Positions 12,701 through 24,400 of a stretch of 64,000 nucleotides of DNA are shown piece after piece. The DNA lies in NCBI GenBank assembly GCA_027405735.1, contig JAPEHQ010000006.1, forward strand, positions 2,046,001-2,110,000. Direction: 5' to 3'. A program made the translations under genes and the position numbers. Every line of letters begins with the position of its first letter. Within the stretch, counting starts at the first letter, position 1. The DNA is from Mucor racemosus (Eukaryota; Mucoromycota; Mucoromycetes; Mucorales; Mucoraceae). The notes beneath the pieces are model-generated. The model was not told the DNA's origin. It did no database searches and saw only the letters and a list, made by a program, of their open reading frames with translations.

Positions 12701-13450
12701 TATGTGTTGAGAAAACCATCGCAAAGTGCACCTACAGCTTACTGCGCAAATGTTCTGAAACAAAATTTTAGTATGATCACTATGAATACTGATCCAAGTA
12801 AGCTGCCACGTTTCATGGATATATATATATGAATGATTACTACAAGTGTTTAAGTTATCAGCTTCCATGGGTCATTGTGCATTTAGTAAGTTTGAACAAC
12901 AAGTTCAATACCTGTTATTTACACCTACTAAGGTCAGTAAGCTCAAACGATATCTCTTCAGTTGATTATATATTTATTTTTATTTTATAATTTATATTCT
13001 GATAAATTATAAAATATGTTGAGAGTTTTTTGTAAATCATATGCTTATTTTTTAGTCGCATATCAACATGTATTTTTATGTAAAATCCTTATCAAAACTA
13101 TTACATTTTGAAATCCTAACTACAGATATGTGTATAGTGTCAAAAATCGATCAAAAAATGAAAATGTTTGATTACTCAGCAAAATGCATAGTAAGCCTAC
13201 TTTTTTTTTTAACTTAAAATACTTTTAGATTTTAATTTTGTATCGAACCATGTAGATCTTATTAAAAAGCCTCTGACCAAATCCTTTTAAAAATTTACAT
13301 GGAATTTTGAGATATATCAAAGCAGAGGCAAGTTTTGAGTTCTAAAAAAATCGAATGGACGTTTTAAAGAGTTTACCATAGCTCATTAGTCATATTAATC
13401 ACAAAAAAAATAATTGAATATTTAACTCTGACATATCATGCATAGTAGAG
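9720..13450 (+). mobile_element. Dispersed repeat R1, copy A (decayed, interrupted by a solo LTR)
   Basis: A diverged copy of a repeat found at least five times in the window. Shared landmarks with copy B, in the same order, are CCTGTTATAARTGCTTAA (9800 / 60827), a stretch ending in the text CTTGAAAACTGGGTCTC (10540 / 61217), TGTACCTGAGATGCTC (10619 / 61295), TTTTTCGTGGAGATAT (11008 / 61681) and CGAAAACCATTTAA (12533 / 62450). Copy A also carries a 727-bp insertion at 11088-11814. No frame codes for a recognisable transposase. The boundaries are approximate, and the part beyond about 12.57 kb matches copy B only patchily. Confidence 0.65.
11088..11814. mobile_element. Solo LTR of an LTR retrotransposon, inserted in repeat R1
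   Basis: The insertion starts TGCAGT and ends ACTGCA, the TG..CA form of LTR ends with short inverted termini. It is flanked by a 5-bp direct repeat ACCCT (11083-11087 and 11815-11819). The empty site is visible in copy B near 61755 and in copy C near 37345 (reverse strand), where the R1 sequence runs through with a single ACCCT. Inside there is a TATA-like TATAAATA near 11671 and AATAAA-type signals. There is no internal retrotransposon coding region, so this is a solo LTR or a non-autonomous relic. The orientation is not certain. Confidence 0.8.
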
Positions 13451-13859
13451 TATTTTTTATTTTACGTTTTTGCGTTGAAAAATGATGTACTCTGGTTTTC
13501 AACTGACCATATCAAGAAGTCTCAATTTCCCAGCTCCGGTGCGTTTCATCGACGATTTTTTGGTGAGCTACATATTGCACGCTTTCAGAGAATAAGCGCG
13601 GCTTCTTTATACAAAATTATGTATGCAAAAAAGAAATTTGACAAATCATACAATTGATGGCTTCAATAATAATCCTACGTTACGTTTTCAATTCTCTGAT
13701 CCATTTTGAAATCAGCAAAAATGCTTACCTTGAATTTGAAAGCGACGTTTATTTAATACATATCACGTGAAGGTGTGTGGGATTGCCCATTAAAGAATTT
13801 TTTTATAGTATTATTAATGTTGTCCCTATCTTGAATATATTATACAACGATTGAATCAA
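13451..13859. other. Promoter region of the F-box/WD40 gene
   Basis: Intergenic. It contains TATCACGTGA at 13760-13769, a CACGTG E-box palindrome about 90 bp before the start codon. CACGTG is bound by Cbf1-type bHLH factors, which act in sulfur control in yeast. Its role here is an inference. Confidence 0.4.
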
Positions 13860-15824
13860 ATGGACAAAGATAAAGCAAATACAAGCAATGATTTTCCAGT
13901 AAAGAATTTTTTATCTCGACATGTTCCCGACCAAGTTACAAATTCAAGGAGATTATGTTATAGACATCGACCTGATCTTATTAAGCAAAGACAACCAGAT
14001 GGTCTAGATATTGAAAATGCTCAAAGAGTAAGCACCATCTTAATTGTATAAATTTACAACTATGTATTAAAAAACATATATTTATAGCAATTGGAAGAAT
14101 TACCAACAGAAGATAAGGCAGCTATTACACATATTTGGTCGTTATTTTCAGCAGCACCAGCAGACCAACGTATTTTGATATTACGAGGCCTTTTATCAAC
14201 ATGCTGTATGCCTCAGCTTTCATTTATTTATGATGCTATTAAACCCTTGTTGCGAATTGACTTTTTATCTATTTTACCCCGTGAGATCTCTTTACAAATC
14301 TTCTTTTACCTGGATGCTAAGTCATTATGCCATGCAGCACAAGTATCTCATAATTGGAAAACTCTAGCGGATGATGATGCACTTTGGCATAGGATGTGCG
14401 AGCAACATATAGATAAAAAATGTACAAAATGTGGATGGGGTCTTCCACTGTTGAATAAACGACGAACAGCTACAACTATAAAGCGTCCGTTAATCGAACC
14501 CAGTGATGCGCCATTAAGAACAGCATGTGGACCTTCTTCCATTTCTCGTGATGCTGTAGAACAGGAAGAAGAGCATAAAGCAACTGTAGTAGCAGAACGT
14601 CCTAATAAAAAGAGCAGGATCGATAAAGAAACAACTACATCATTTAATAATATATTTGATGGTACAAATACTCTAATTGGGAACGGAGGGTGTCCTCCGC
14701 CACCCCCTCCACCATCTCGAAGACCATGGAAAGATGTATACTCGGAGAGATTGATGGTAGAACGAAACTGGAGAAATAACAAATACAAGCTACGAGTGTT
14801 AAGTGGACATACAGATGGAGTAATGTGCGTTCAATTTTGTGATGGGAGTAACATCTTGATGACTGGTTCGTATGATAAAACTGTTCGTATATGGTGCTTG
14901 GAAACTGGTCAATTAATTCGTACATTAACGGGACACACTCGTTGTATTCGTGCCTTACAATTTGACGAAGCCAAATTGGTTACTGGTTCTATGGATCAAA
15001 CTTTAAAAATCTGGAATTGGCAAACGGGTAAATGTATTCGTACACTGGAGGGTCACACAGGGGGTGTATTAAGTTTACACTTCAATTCGAGATTAATGGC
15101 TAGTGGATCCACTGATCATACCATTCGTGTTTGGAATTTCTCTGCTGGTGAATGCTGTACATTAACAGGACATACAGAATGGGTTAATTCAGTACGCTTT
15201 TGTCAAGAAGGTACAATTTTAGTTTCTGCAAGTGATGATTCAACTATTAGATTATGGGATGTACAAAAACGTTCATGTATGCAAGTATTAAATGGACATG
15301 TTGGTCAAGTGCAAATTGCAGTACCAAGTCCTATTGGATTTACACATCGATTTGATACTGAAGAAGATGATGGCTACTTGAATACATTAAGTCGAACCAG
15401 CGCTTTACCCGAATTACAACCTGGATGTGCTACTGAAAACAATAATTCAAATCAATCATCAAGAAGAAATGTGATTAAAAAAGAACCTACATCAACGACT
15501 GTGTCATCTAAAAACCCTATTATTATTTCTGGATCTTTAGATAATACAATCAAATTGTGGGACATGATTACTGGTAAATGTATTCGTACGTTATTTGGCC
15601 ACGTGGAAGGTGTTTGGAGCTTAGCGTATGACACACTTCGTATTGTCTCAGGATCTCATGATAAAACTATTCGAGTTTGGGATTTAGGAAGCGGTAAATG
15701 TATGTATGCATTGGAAGGACATGGAGGGCCTGTAACAGCTGTAGGTCTCAGTGACACAAAAATTATCTCTACCTCTGATGATGGAGATATAAGAATATGG
15801 GATTATGGTGTACTACATTCTTAA
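13860..15824 (+). CDS. F-box/WD40 ubiquitin-ligase substrate receptor, MET30 / sconB / SCON-2 type
   Basis: A 634-residue protein from two exons, 13860-14027 and 14088-15824. The F-box lies at about residues 113-159 (LPREISLQIFFYLDAKSLCHAA). It is followed by CTKCGWGLPLL (residues 168-178), a signature shared with fungal sconB/Met30, then an acidic/basic linker with a poly-Pro run. Seven WD repeats follow from about residue 293, each opening with a GH motif: LSGHTDGV, LTGHTRCI, LEGHTGGV, LTGHTEWV, LNGHVGQV, LFGHVEGV and LEGHGGPV. Repeat 5 holds a ~65-residue hydrophilic insert. In other fungi this SCF subunit restrains the bZIP activator of sulfur assimilation. A bZIP of that class is the next gene downstream on the same strand. 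The ATG at 13860 is the first in frame. Confidence 0.9.
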
Positions 15825-17905
15825 TATAAAGGATTCTTTTTATACGTCGAAGTTTTAATTAATTTTTGCTGCCAGAGGCCATTTTCAGGTCCAGTTTGAC
15901 GTTTTCAAAAAAATTGGATAATTAAAGAGTTTTTATAATCAAAGCCTCATAGTAATGCTTCAAAAGTGTATTAATAAAATCCATTTCAATCAAAGAGCTT
16001 AATTTTATAGAATTTAATTTTTGTGCATTTATAACACAAAATATCTAGATATCATTCATTAAGTATGATTTCGATTTTTCAAAGAAACATCAAAGAAAAA
16101 AAAAATTGGCTTGCAAACTCAAAATAAACAATGCCATTACAAAGATATGGCCATTTGACACATATAAGTTTGATAAATACCTATATAAAAAGCCTCATTT
16201 TCAGGCGAAAAAAATGAATTTTGCGTACATTGAGATTTTAGACGAGGTATGGCAAGGTAAACATCGACGACAGAAATCGATGGGCAGCAACCTTTTGAGG
16301 GTTAACAATGTCCACAAGCTTTTAAAACCTAACATTTATAAATATGAGAAAGATCCATTTTGCTCATTGCTAGCATATATCATGTATTATATATCATTTT
16401 TCATTAGTTTTAGATGCATTAATGATTCGATTTCGGGTTGTCTTCATCTAGTTATTGGTTATATCTTTTTTTTTTTTTTTGAAAGGGAGTCGTGTTCTGG
16501 TTTTTATTTAAAGACCTTTAAATTCCAGGTGAGGGAAGAAAAAGATCGTTATATTTAAGAGAGGAAAGGAAAAGATAGAGAAATAAAGAGGAAAAGGAAA
16601 ACACATAATTAAACGAATGGCTAGATATTTACGAATCGAGCTGAAATTCAGCATCCAAACGGGTCAAGGAACGAGCAGCACGATGTATAACAGAAATCGA
16701 AAGAAACGCCAATGAGCCTGCCAGACTGTCAATAAGGTGATTGCAAATAGTAAGATTTGGAAATGGAAGTGAAGCATCACGAATCGGAAGTTGGTTATTG
16801 AAGAATTCATTGGATCAGAAAGCCTCAAACGAACAGTGAATCATAATGCCTCGAGCTACAATTGATATCTATAGCAATATCAATGGTTATGAAGATCTAC
16901 TGCCTTGTACGACCTGTACAGAAACTATAGTAAAAGATCTAATGTTTCTACCTATTAAAAACATGAAGAATACCTTTTGAAAATATAAGATTGCCAAGCA
17001 AACTTGTCAAAAGCTTTTAATTATGTACCCTTTATGCTTTTTTTGATTGTTTCAAGTGACATATCACTACTTGATATAACAAAGCACCTTTCTAAGCATA
17101 TATTATATAAATAAAGGACATTATTATATAGGAAATTGATTCAAAAAACCGACAAAATCAACTGGTCGCACTGCATGCTTGATTAGTTTTGATTCTTTTC
17201 CTAATTGGTAGTATAAAAGCTAAAAGGATATAGTTAAAATTCCGTCGAGTAGTATACAGCCCAATTCTCTCCAGGGGGCCGTAAAAATCAAAGTATTGCG
17301 TGATTTCGAGCGTCTTCGACTATGTATTGCGACATTTCAAGACCAAAATGGTATATGTGTGATTAGCCAATTGACGTTCAGTTGTAACCTATCTATTTTA
17401 AAAAGCGGCTAGAGCAAATTGATTAAATGAGAATATGGAGAACAAAAGACCTTCACAATATCAGACATATACTGATTTGATAGGTTTTTTGTTGCCAAAA
17501 AGAAATATCGAATATTTATGATTTTATGTATAAACAGCCTTTCTATTGCCGCGACAAATGCAATTAAATACACACACATAATAAAACTTTAATTTTATTG
17601 TAACATTATTGGTTTAATATTGTCAAATAGAGCACTTGATGTAACAGTTTTTACAAAGCTTGATACCGAAACACAAGTGTAAATTTCATGTACAGGAAAA
17701 AACTGACATTTCTCTTTTTAAAACTCGGATAAAAAACGTTTCCATTTCCTTGTGCAACATTTGCTTATCACTATAGATCCTTGCGTGCTCTTGCGTATTT
17801 CTTTCCCTTTTTCTTTCATCTATTTCATTTTTTTTCTTGTTATATTTCCACATATCTGCAAAAGATAAAAAATACAGAGATCAAGAACAACTATTAATCA
17901 ATTAT
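15825..17905. other. Intergenic between F-box/WD40 and bZIP genes
   Basis: Two kilobases with no convincing gene. It includes a purine-rich stretch at 16480-16610 and one short minus-strand frame (listed separately). The plus-strand frame 16106-16558 has no protein-like character. Confidence 0.5.
16629..16814 (-). pseudogene. Possible gene fragment, unrecognised
   Basis: A 61-residue open stretch ending at TAA (16629-16631) with a balanced, protein-like composition (it contains NLTICNHLIDSLAGSLAF and HRAARSLTRLDAEFQ). The surrounding DNA is otherwise AT-rich noncoding sequence. It is closed upstream by an in-frame TGA, with no start codon or acceptor that would extend it. I do not recognise a family. 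It may be the tail of a dead gene or chance. Confidence 0.25.
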
Positions 17906-18037
17906 ATGTTAAATAGCGGTTGTAAGTTTTATATTGATCTCAAAAGAAACACATTGTTAAATGTAAAATGTTTAGCTTCTTCTGCAAATTCATGGTTGTC
18001 AACCCATAATAATATTGTCGATTCATTAAATCAAGTT

Positions 18038-19054
18038 ATGGATTCTGCATCTGTCCTTTCTGATGTGGAGCTCCAAAAGGAGTTATCATTATACGCAAAT
18101 GCTCAATTTACTTATGATATTGCACCTGGTGTAGCTATCAACGATGATAACAACACTAGTTTTAAAGCAAAAAAGCCTGATATGCATTCACTTTTAAATG
18201 TAAAATTAGCTTCTTTAGCAGAGAATAATTATCATACATCCATGTCACCTGGTTAGTTTAGATTTCCTGTATGTTTATTCATGTACTCTTACACATTACA
18301 TATAGATGCTATTGCTCGCTTTTATGATGAATCTCCTGATTGTTCTCCTCCAAATGGCTATCATTCACCAAACCCTTCACCTCCAAATGGATTTCATTCT
18401 CCTAACCCAACTCCTCCAAATGGTATTCATCTTGCCAATTCAACAAATGTAGGATTCCAAGGCATCGTAAATCCTCCTATTACATTTTACGGTGACGATG
18501 CTATCATGGGTTATGATGATGATCAATTCATGAAGACAATGAGATTATTAACAAACAACAACTACAATGAACCTCAATTGGAAACACCTAAGCCAGCAGC
18601 AAAGAAACGTAATAGTATTTCAACAGCTACTGTTAAGAAATCATCTCCTCTTGTAAGCAATGAACTTTCAGTTGTTGATAGCGAAGATGAAGATGAAGAT
18701 TTTGATGAATCTAATTTTTCTGGTAAAAAATCTTCTCAAAATCAAGTACCTTTAACAAAAGAAGATAAACGACGTCGTAATACTGCTGCTAGTGCTCGTT
18801 TCCGCGTCAAGAAAAAGATGCGTGAACAAGCACTTCAACAAACAGCTAACGAAATGACTGAAAAAGCCAATGCATTCGAGAGTCGTGTTCATGAATTAGA
18901 ACGCGAAGTCAAATGGCTAAAAGCGCTTATTGTTGAAAAGAAAGATGGACATCTTGAACAAATGCTGATGCAGCAATATGGACCCACATCTTCTTCCTCA
19001 AACAATTCTTATCGTCATCAGATGAATCATGTTGGTTATAATCATCATAACTGA
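18038..19054 (+). CDS. bZIP transcription factor of the CYS-3 / Zip1 / Met4-like class
   Basis: The two exons 18038-18251 and 18306-19054 give 320 residues. The basic region reads KRRRNTAASARFRVKKKMRE, matching the CYS-3/Zip1 type, and is followed by a leucine-zipper heptad (AFESRVHELEREVKWLKALI). The N-terminal part has a conserved-looking LQKELSLYANAQFTYDI. After the intron come three tandem (S/T)PPNG.H repeats, and later an acidic patch (DSEDEDEDFDESNFSG). In Neurospora and fission yeast this class switches on sulfur or cadmium-response genes and is destroyed by an F-box/WD40 receptor like the gene upstream. The start is uncertain: ATG 18038 gives the compact protein, and the same frame stays open upstream with another ATG at 17906. 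Confidence 0.88.
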
Positions 19055-21444
19055 TAAATATATTATGTTTTTATGATAGTTTCATCAATATTTATACGTT
19101 ATTATTTATATCTTACCCCTTTTTTGTTTATGTATTATTCTCTCTTTCTCTCTCTCATTCTTTTATATTATTTGATTTGAATATGTACATATATTATTTT
19201 GCTCACTATGAATTATTTCTTATTGTTTTTATTTTGTATGTTACATGTTGTTTGAATGCGTGAGAGTCTCTTTTTTTTTTCGGGAGAATAAATACTGTTG
19301 AAAGATGTTATGTTTACGAATAAATATTTTGATGTTCAATATCAAGTTTCAATGATTGTTTGTATATTACTTATCGAACTCCAAAATGTACTTCGGGATT
19401 TTTAAAGAATTGCATCATTGGAAAAAGACATCGTACGTTTTGTATCTATAATACAGTTGTAGAACAATGGTATCTATTTTTATTTGTATTTTTCTTTTTT
19501 AGATGAGTTACATCTTGGGTTCTATTATTTGGTATATACCATAATATAGCAGCAATTATCATGTAAATGATAGAAAATATATCGTGCTATTATTAAAACT
19601 ACTTTAATCATGAGTAAATATTTCAAAACTAATAGTTACGCTATATATACTACCGATGAAATATTCTATTCGTATAATAAATCAATAATAGTTTGTCGAT
19701 AATATACATATATAAATGTCAATTCTCCATGCATATGAGATTACATAAATCCAGATTGTATTCGAAGCTGGTAACCAATAGAATACATTTCGAATTGCGT
19801 GACCCAAGGCAAATGTTTGCTTGTTTATTTTTTTTTTCTCGTCAGCACGTGCCGTTATTGTGTAGCATGATAGTCAGCCTCAATCTCGGCTTATTCGCCC
19901 TGTACCGGTACTTACAAGATGTATATTATAATAAAGATAATATCAGTCAATTCGATGTGTATTCTCTAGAGTAAAATACAAATCTGTGATAAAATGACAG
20001 TTTGATTCTGTATTTTCAGTTTTTATTATAAAATGACATTCTTGTATTTGCGTATCACGGAATGATAACTTTATTTGTATCAAATGATAGTTTGAGACTT
20101 AAAAAAAATAGAAATGTCGTCAATAACTCGTAAAATACAGGCTCATAATTTGAAGAGATCATCAACTCGTTATTATATACACCATGTTGAAGCATGTGAA
20201 TTGTGGTCGGAGATACAGCCAATCCATTAGCTCCCAAAAAGCCTAAATCACTGTATTACCTCTTGTTGGTAGGTGCTTTGAATATAAAAAGTCAGTTTCA
20301 GCATTCATATATAATTTATCTAAACATGGATATTACAGAAATGTATTCAAGGCCCTTATCAAGATTATAGATTGCATCTATAAATAGGGGTTGGTTAAAT
20401 GCTTCTTATCAAACTTGTTTATTATTGCGACATAAATCGATGACAAATGCGACTTGATCTTTCTTGGCTTACAAGAAGAATACTACCTCCTCAATCAAAT
20501 TAGTAGGTTTGTGTTGTTTATCACATGTTATAAAACTATAATATTCTACCCTCCCTTACAAAATTGTGAGACAAACGCTTGAAATATCAAAATAGCTCTT
20601 GCTATGCATTCTGATGTTTCAATTCTATAAGGATATATAATGACATTCAGAAATGCTTGTAATTAGTAGATCATGTTGTACATGAATCGCTCAACTCTTA
20701 GGCATTTCCTTTTTAGGAAGATTTTCAAGCTATTGCCGCTAACTTCGTTGTGATGAATGTAAACGTTGATATTTTGAATAGATTTTGATATTTTACATTA
20801 TTTTTTTTTGTTGCATCAAAGTAGATTTATCGAAGCAATAAAGATGTCTAATTTGGTGCCTGAATTATATCGGCCATTTAAATATTTAACTGCCGATATA
20901 AAACAATCTCCGCTAAATGCTGGCTGGGTGTATCAGATCGAAATCTATGAAAGAATCGTTTATCTGTATTGGCCTACTTCAGACATTTAAATTAGTTACA
21001 AAAACCAAAATATCAGTAGGCAAAAAAATAAAGTCATTGAAAACATTGCTAGGATATTTACCATCTAATAGGTTTTGCAAAAAGTGTTATATATATTGAA
21101 AATGCGATTGTATACTAGCATCATATTTTCCCCTCAACAAATTCAAATACGTTATGAAATCCTATTTATTGGATATTCAAATATTAAATAAAATTTATGA
21201 AGAAAAACATGATTTACTTGGATTTGTTACTATCACTGCTATTTATTTTCATTGGAAACTCAGATCATGATTATACTGACAGGGTATAGCAAGCTAAGTA
21301 GTTCAAAAAGGAAAGAGAGATTTGATTAGTTGACTGGGTAACAAATGTGGAAGGATTTTACTTACCAAAGGTGAATTTGAATTTAGAAGATTAAAGAATG
21401 AATTGATTTAGTATTGAGTTAAGTCTAATGAATATAAACTTACC
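19055..21444. other. Intergenic between bZIP gene and Fanzor locus
   Basis: AT-rich. A CACGTG site sits at 19845-19850. One short protein-like minus-strand fragment is listed at 20055-20254. The ~100 bp next to the Fanzor stop codon are noted under findings. Nothing else is recognised. Confidence 0.5.
20055..20254 (-). pseudogene. Possible transposase-like fragment (unrecognised)
   Basis: A short open stretch preceded by a plausible acceptor (TTTAG). It reads FLGANGLAVSPTTIHMLQHG followed by YNNELMISSNYEPVFYELL. The GLxVSxxTIxxxL pattern recalls the helix-turn-helix part of Tc1/mariner-type transposases. There is no catalytic region nearby. This is weak evidence. Confidence 0.2.
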
Positions 21445-21490
21445 TCAAAGAGCCGAGGCTCTCGTCGTACTACCCCCAACGGAGGGCCAG
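21445..21490 (-). ncRNA. Candidate omega-RNA scaffold region at the Fanzor 3' end
   Basis: The last ~45 bases of the Fanzor frame are GC-rich in an AT-rich setting. In the mRNA sense they can form two adjacent hairpins. One is at 21473-21485 (five pairs, one wobble, loop GUU). The other is at 21449-21462 (AGAGC/GCUCU with loop CUCG), ending at the stop codon. TnpB and Fanzor guide RNAs are known to come from this end of the locus. That this stretch is part of one is my inference. Confidence 0.35.
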
Positions 21491-24400
21491 CTTGTCTGCT
21501 GTTTTCTATCCGAAAATACCAGAGCTAATTGAGAAAACATTGCTTGTTTCGCTGTTGTGTTTTTTGGATCAAAGCAAGGAAAGGTGTAACCAAGCATAAG
21601 CTGAGCAGCACCAGCGAGACCAATCGCTAATGCAGAAAGACAATCCCTGCTCATGACGACAGACTTATTTGGGCAGACATCGTTCAAACAAATGAATGAC
21701 CCATTAGTCTTCTTGGCTGTACCACCTTTTGCAGTATACGGGTGTGATAATTTGCTGAAACACCAAAGGCAGGTCTGAGAACTGTTGTGTTCATTTGTGA
21801 TCAATGTAGGCGTATATCGAGAATGCCTCAGTTCTTTCCAATATCCACCAAACCGCAGATGTCCTTTAATAGGAGACCTGATTGCATGCCCACGATCTCC
21901 AATAAACATAATAGGGGACGATGCTTTCGTAAATTTTCGTTCCTTTGATGCAAGTCTATCATAAAATCGATTTTTCGTTAATTCTAATCGTCTTTTTTTA
22001 TTAGCACTCGATCTTGAAAAGTAAAATTGACGAATACATGACTTTGCTTGAGAATGGCGAGTGAATGTTGCATCCAGTTCATCAATTGTACCACATTGCT
22101 GTATACTGGACTCAGAAAGATCGCTTTCAAGATCAGCAACATTTTGACCTAAGACTGTGAGGCGCTTTCTTCTATTGAGCGAAGACGAAAAAGAAGCAAG
22201 ACCACTATGTTGGTGGATGGCGGCACTCCTTATCTTGAATGATGTGGGCAATTTCTTCAACTGAGCGTCTTCTTTCTCTTCCATATAAGCGTCTTCTAAA
22301 ATTTGTGCATTGAAAATTAGCCACAAGCAAGATATCAACGAGCATTAAATTACCTTGATCTTGTAATATTTGAAAGCGATTGTACAAACGAAGATGATAT
22401 TTCAACCTATCGACACCAAAAGCAACTGTCTCCGTGAAATTAACAATACCGTTATCTGTCCCTGAAAATACAAGTTGGTCTTTATCTACTTTTTGATCAA
22501 TAATACACTCCTCCACCTTGTGATGGCAAGGTTTGTTGGGCTCGACTGGTATCATCTGTCTTCTTTCAGCAGAGGAGGTAGCGACATATCTCTGCTTGTA
22601 GATGTTATTATTGGCACTGGACAGTTCTTGCTTTGCTTTCACTACTTCTTGAATCAATTGTCTCTTCTTTTTCTTGGCCACTTGTATCTCTTTATGCAGC
22701 GAGTCTCTATCTATATTTTCATCATTCCATTTTTTTTTCAGTTGAGAAGCACTTTCTGAACCAAGTAGATATTTATTAAGTGTAATTTGAGCGTTCTTCA
22801 ACCTTTTCTCTATTGTGGTCTTCTGGTCAATCAATGCTGCAATTCTGCTGTTGATCTCATTGCTTCTTGTGGATGTCTGGGTCACAGGAGGTTGCTGTTT
22901 ATTCTTCTGTTTATGCTTTTGGTAATTTCTAGTACCAAGGATTCTCACACACTGAAGTCCAGGTAGTACATGCATACGGTAGGCGAATTGCAACCCGTAG
23001 CCAGCACATATTGTTTTTAGACGATCTATGTCGAAAAAACTACTAAACACAGCATCCTTTTGAGACGTAACTGAAGCCGCACGAATGACGTTCCCTTCGA
23101 AATCATGGAGTACCATCTTATGTTCCAGCTTTCGAGCACAAAACAAAGAGTGTAATGTAGTAGCATCAATCCATAACGCGTGCAGATTTGTAGGCCTGAT
23201 GATGGGGGTCAATTTCACTACTTGCCCATGGTAACCAACAGAACGCAATACTTGATTAACCATCAAGAGAAAGGGAATTTGATGTGAAAAGACATGGTAT
23301 GTGGCTCTAGATGCCATGTATGGCTTTACAAATTTAATAATCTTCAAGATGACCTCCACTTCTTTGTCGCTAATGTTGCTCAATTTACCAACAAAATATG
23401 CTTTGCAAATTGTTTTTTCCTTAAAAAGAGCTGCTCTTGTTATCTGCTTTAACTGGTTTATTCTTTTTCGCGAGGTGTCCTCTTCTACCAAGATATCTTC
23501 CATGTCAACATCTTGAATCTCTTCTTCTACCAACGCTTCTTGCATTTTGATACCTTGCTCTTCTTGTTGTTGACGTTTCTGCTCTCGTCTCACTTGCCGC
23601 TTTTGTTTCTAGAAGAAGGTTGTTTAATATACTTGTTCAATTCGATTGTTCATCAATCTTACCTCTCTTTGCAAAACATCTGCATATGAGTTCAGCCTTT
23701 GCTGACACAAGCTAGCTTTCCATTGCTTAACAACCCAATCTCCTCCTTTCTCGATATAACGATTCCTTCGTTTAATCTCGTCAGCGAAAAGCCTTCTGCG
23801 TCCATTATAAGTTTTGTTGATGAGTGACATCGAGTTTACTGGAATGGCACAATTGTTGTTAGGAGGCTGTCTATTTTTTCCTTTATTCTTTCCTTTGAGC
23901 TCCTCGCGTTTTTTCTTGAATTCTTGATCATGAGCAGGAGATAAATGGACAATCAATAGAATATTCAAGAGCCTGTTCAATGCTTTGTTTACGATTGTAT
24001 TATCTGCCCACATATTCATGAAATTGGCGATATAAGCATTTCTTGCCATTTTCATAACGTGAGACGACAAATCATTGTAAACATTCTCCTCATCACGTCC
24101 AAGTAAATTTACTATTGCTTTATGAAGTCGTGCCGTATTCAGGGTGGATTTGCTAATTCCTTTTGATCCAAAGTAAGTTGAATGGATTTGATCAAAGTGA
24201 GCCTCTTGGAATAATGCATTGTACTCTTCTTTCAGGCTATCAGTCTGCAGGAATTGACTATTTAAGGGCTTAGGCACAATCACATCCTCGTGTAGATATC
24301 CTACTGGTAACACTGGATTGAGACTTTGTCCCTCTTGGTGCACTAATTGAATATTGCCGCTATTTGTGATAAATTGATTGTCTTTGAAAAGCAGCAACAT

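Noticed and set aside
14348..14925. Two antisense frames over the F-box/WD40 gene
   Set aside because: They lie opposite a strongly supported coding exon and have no independent support.
16106..16558. 150-codon open frame on the plus strand
   Set aside because: AT-driven composition, no domain character and no splice or promoter context.
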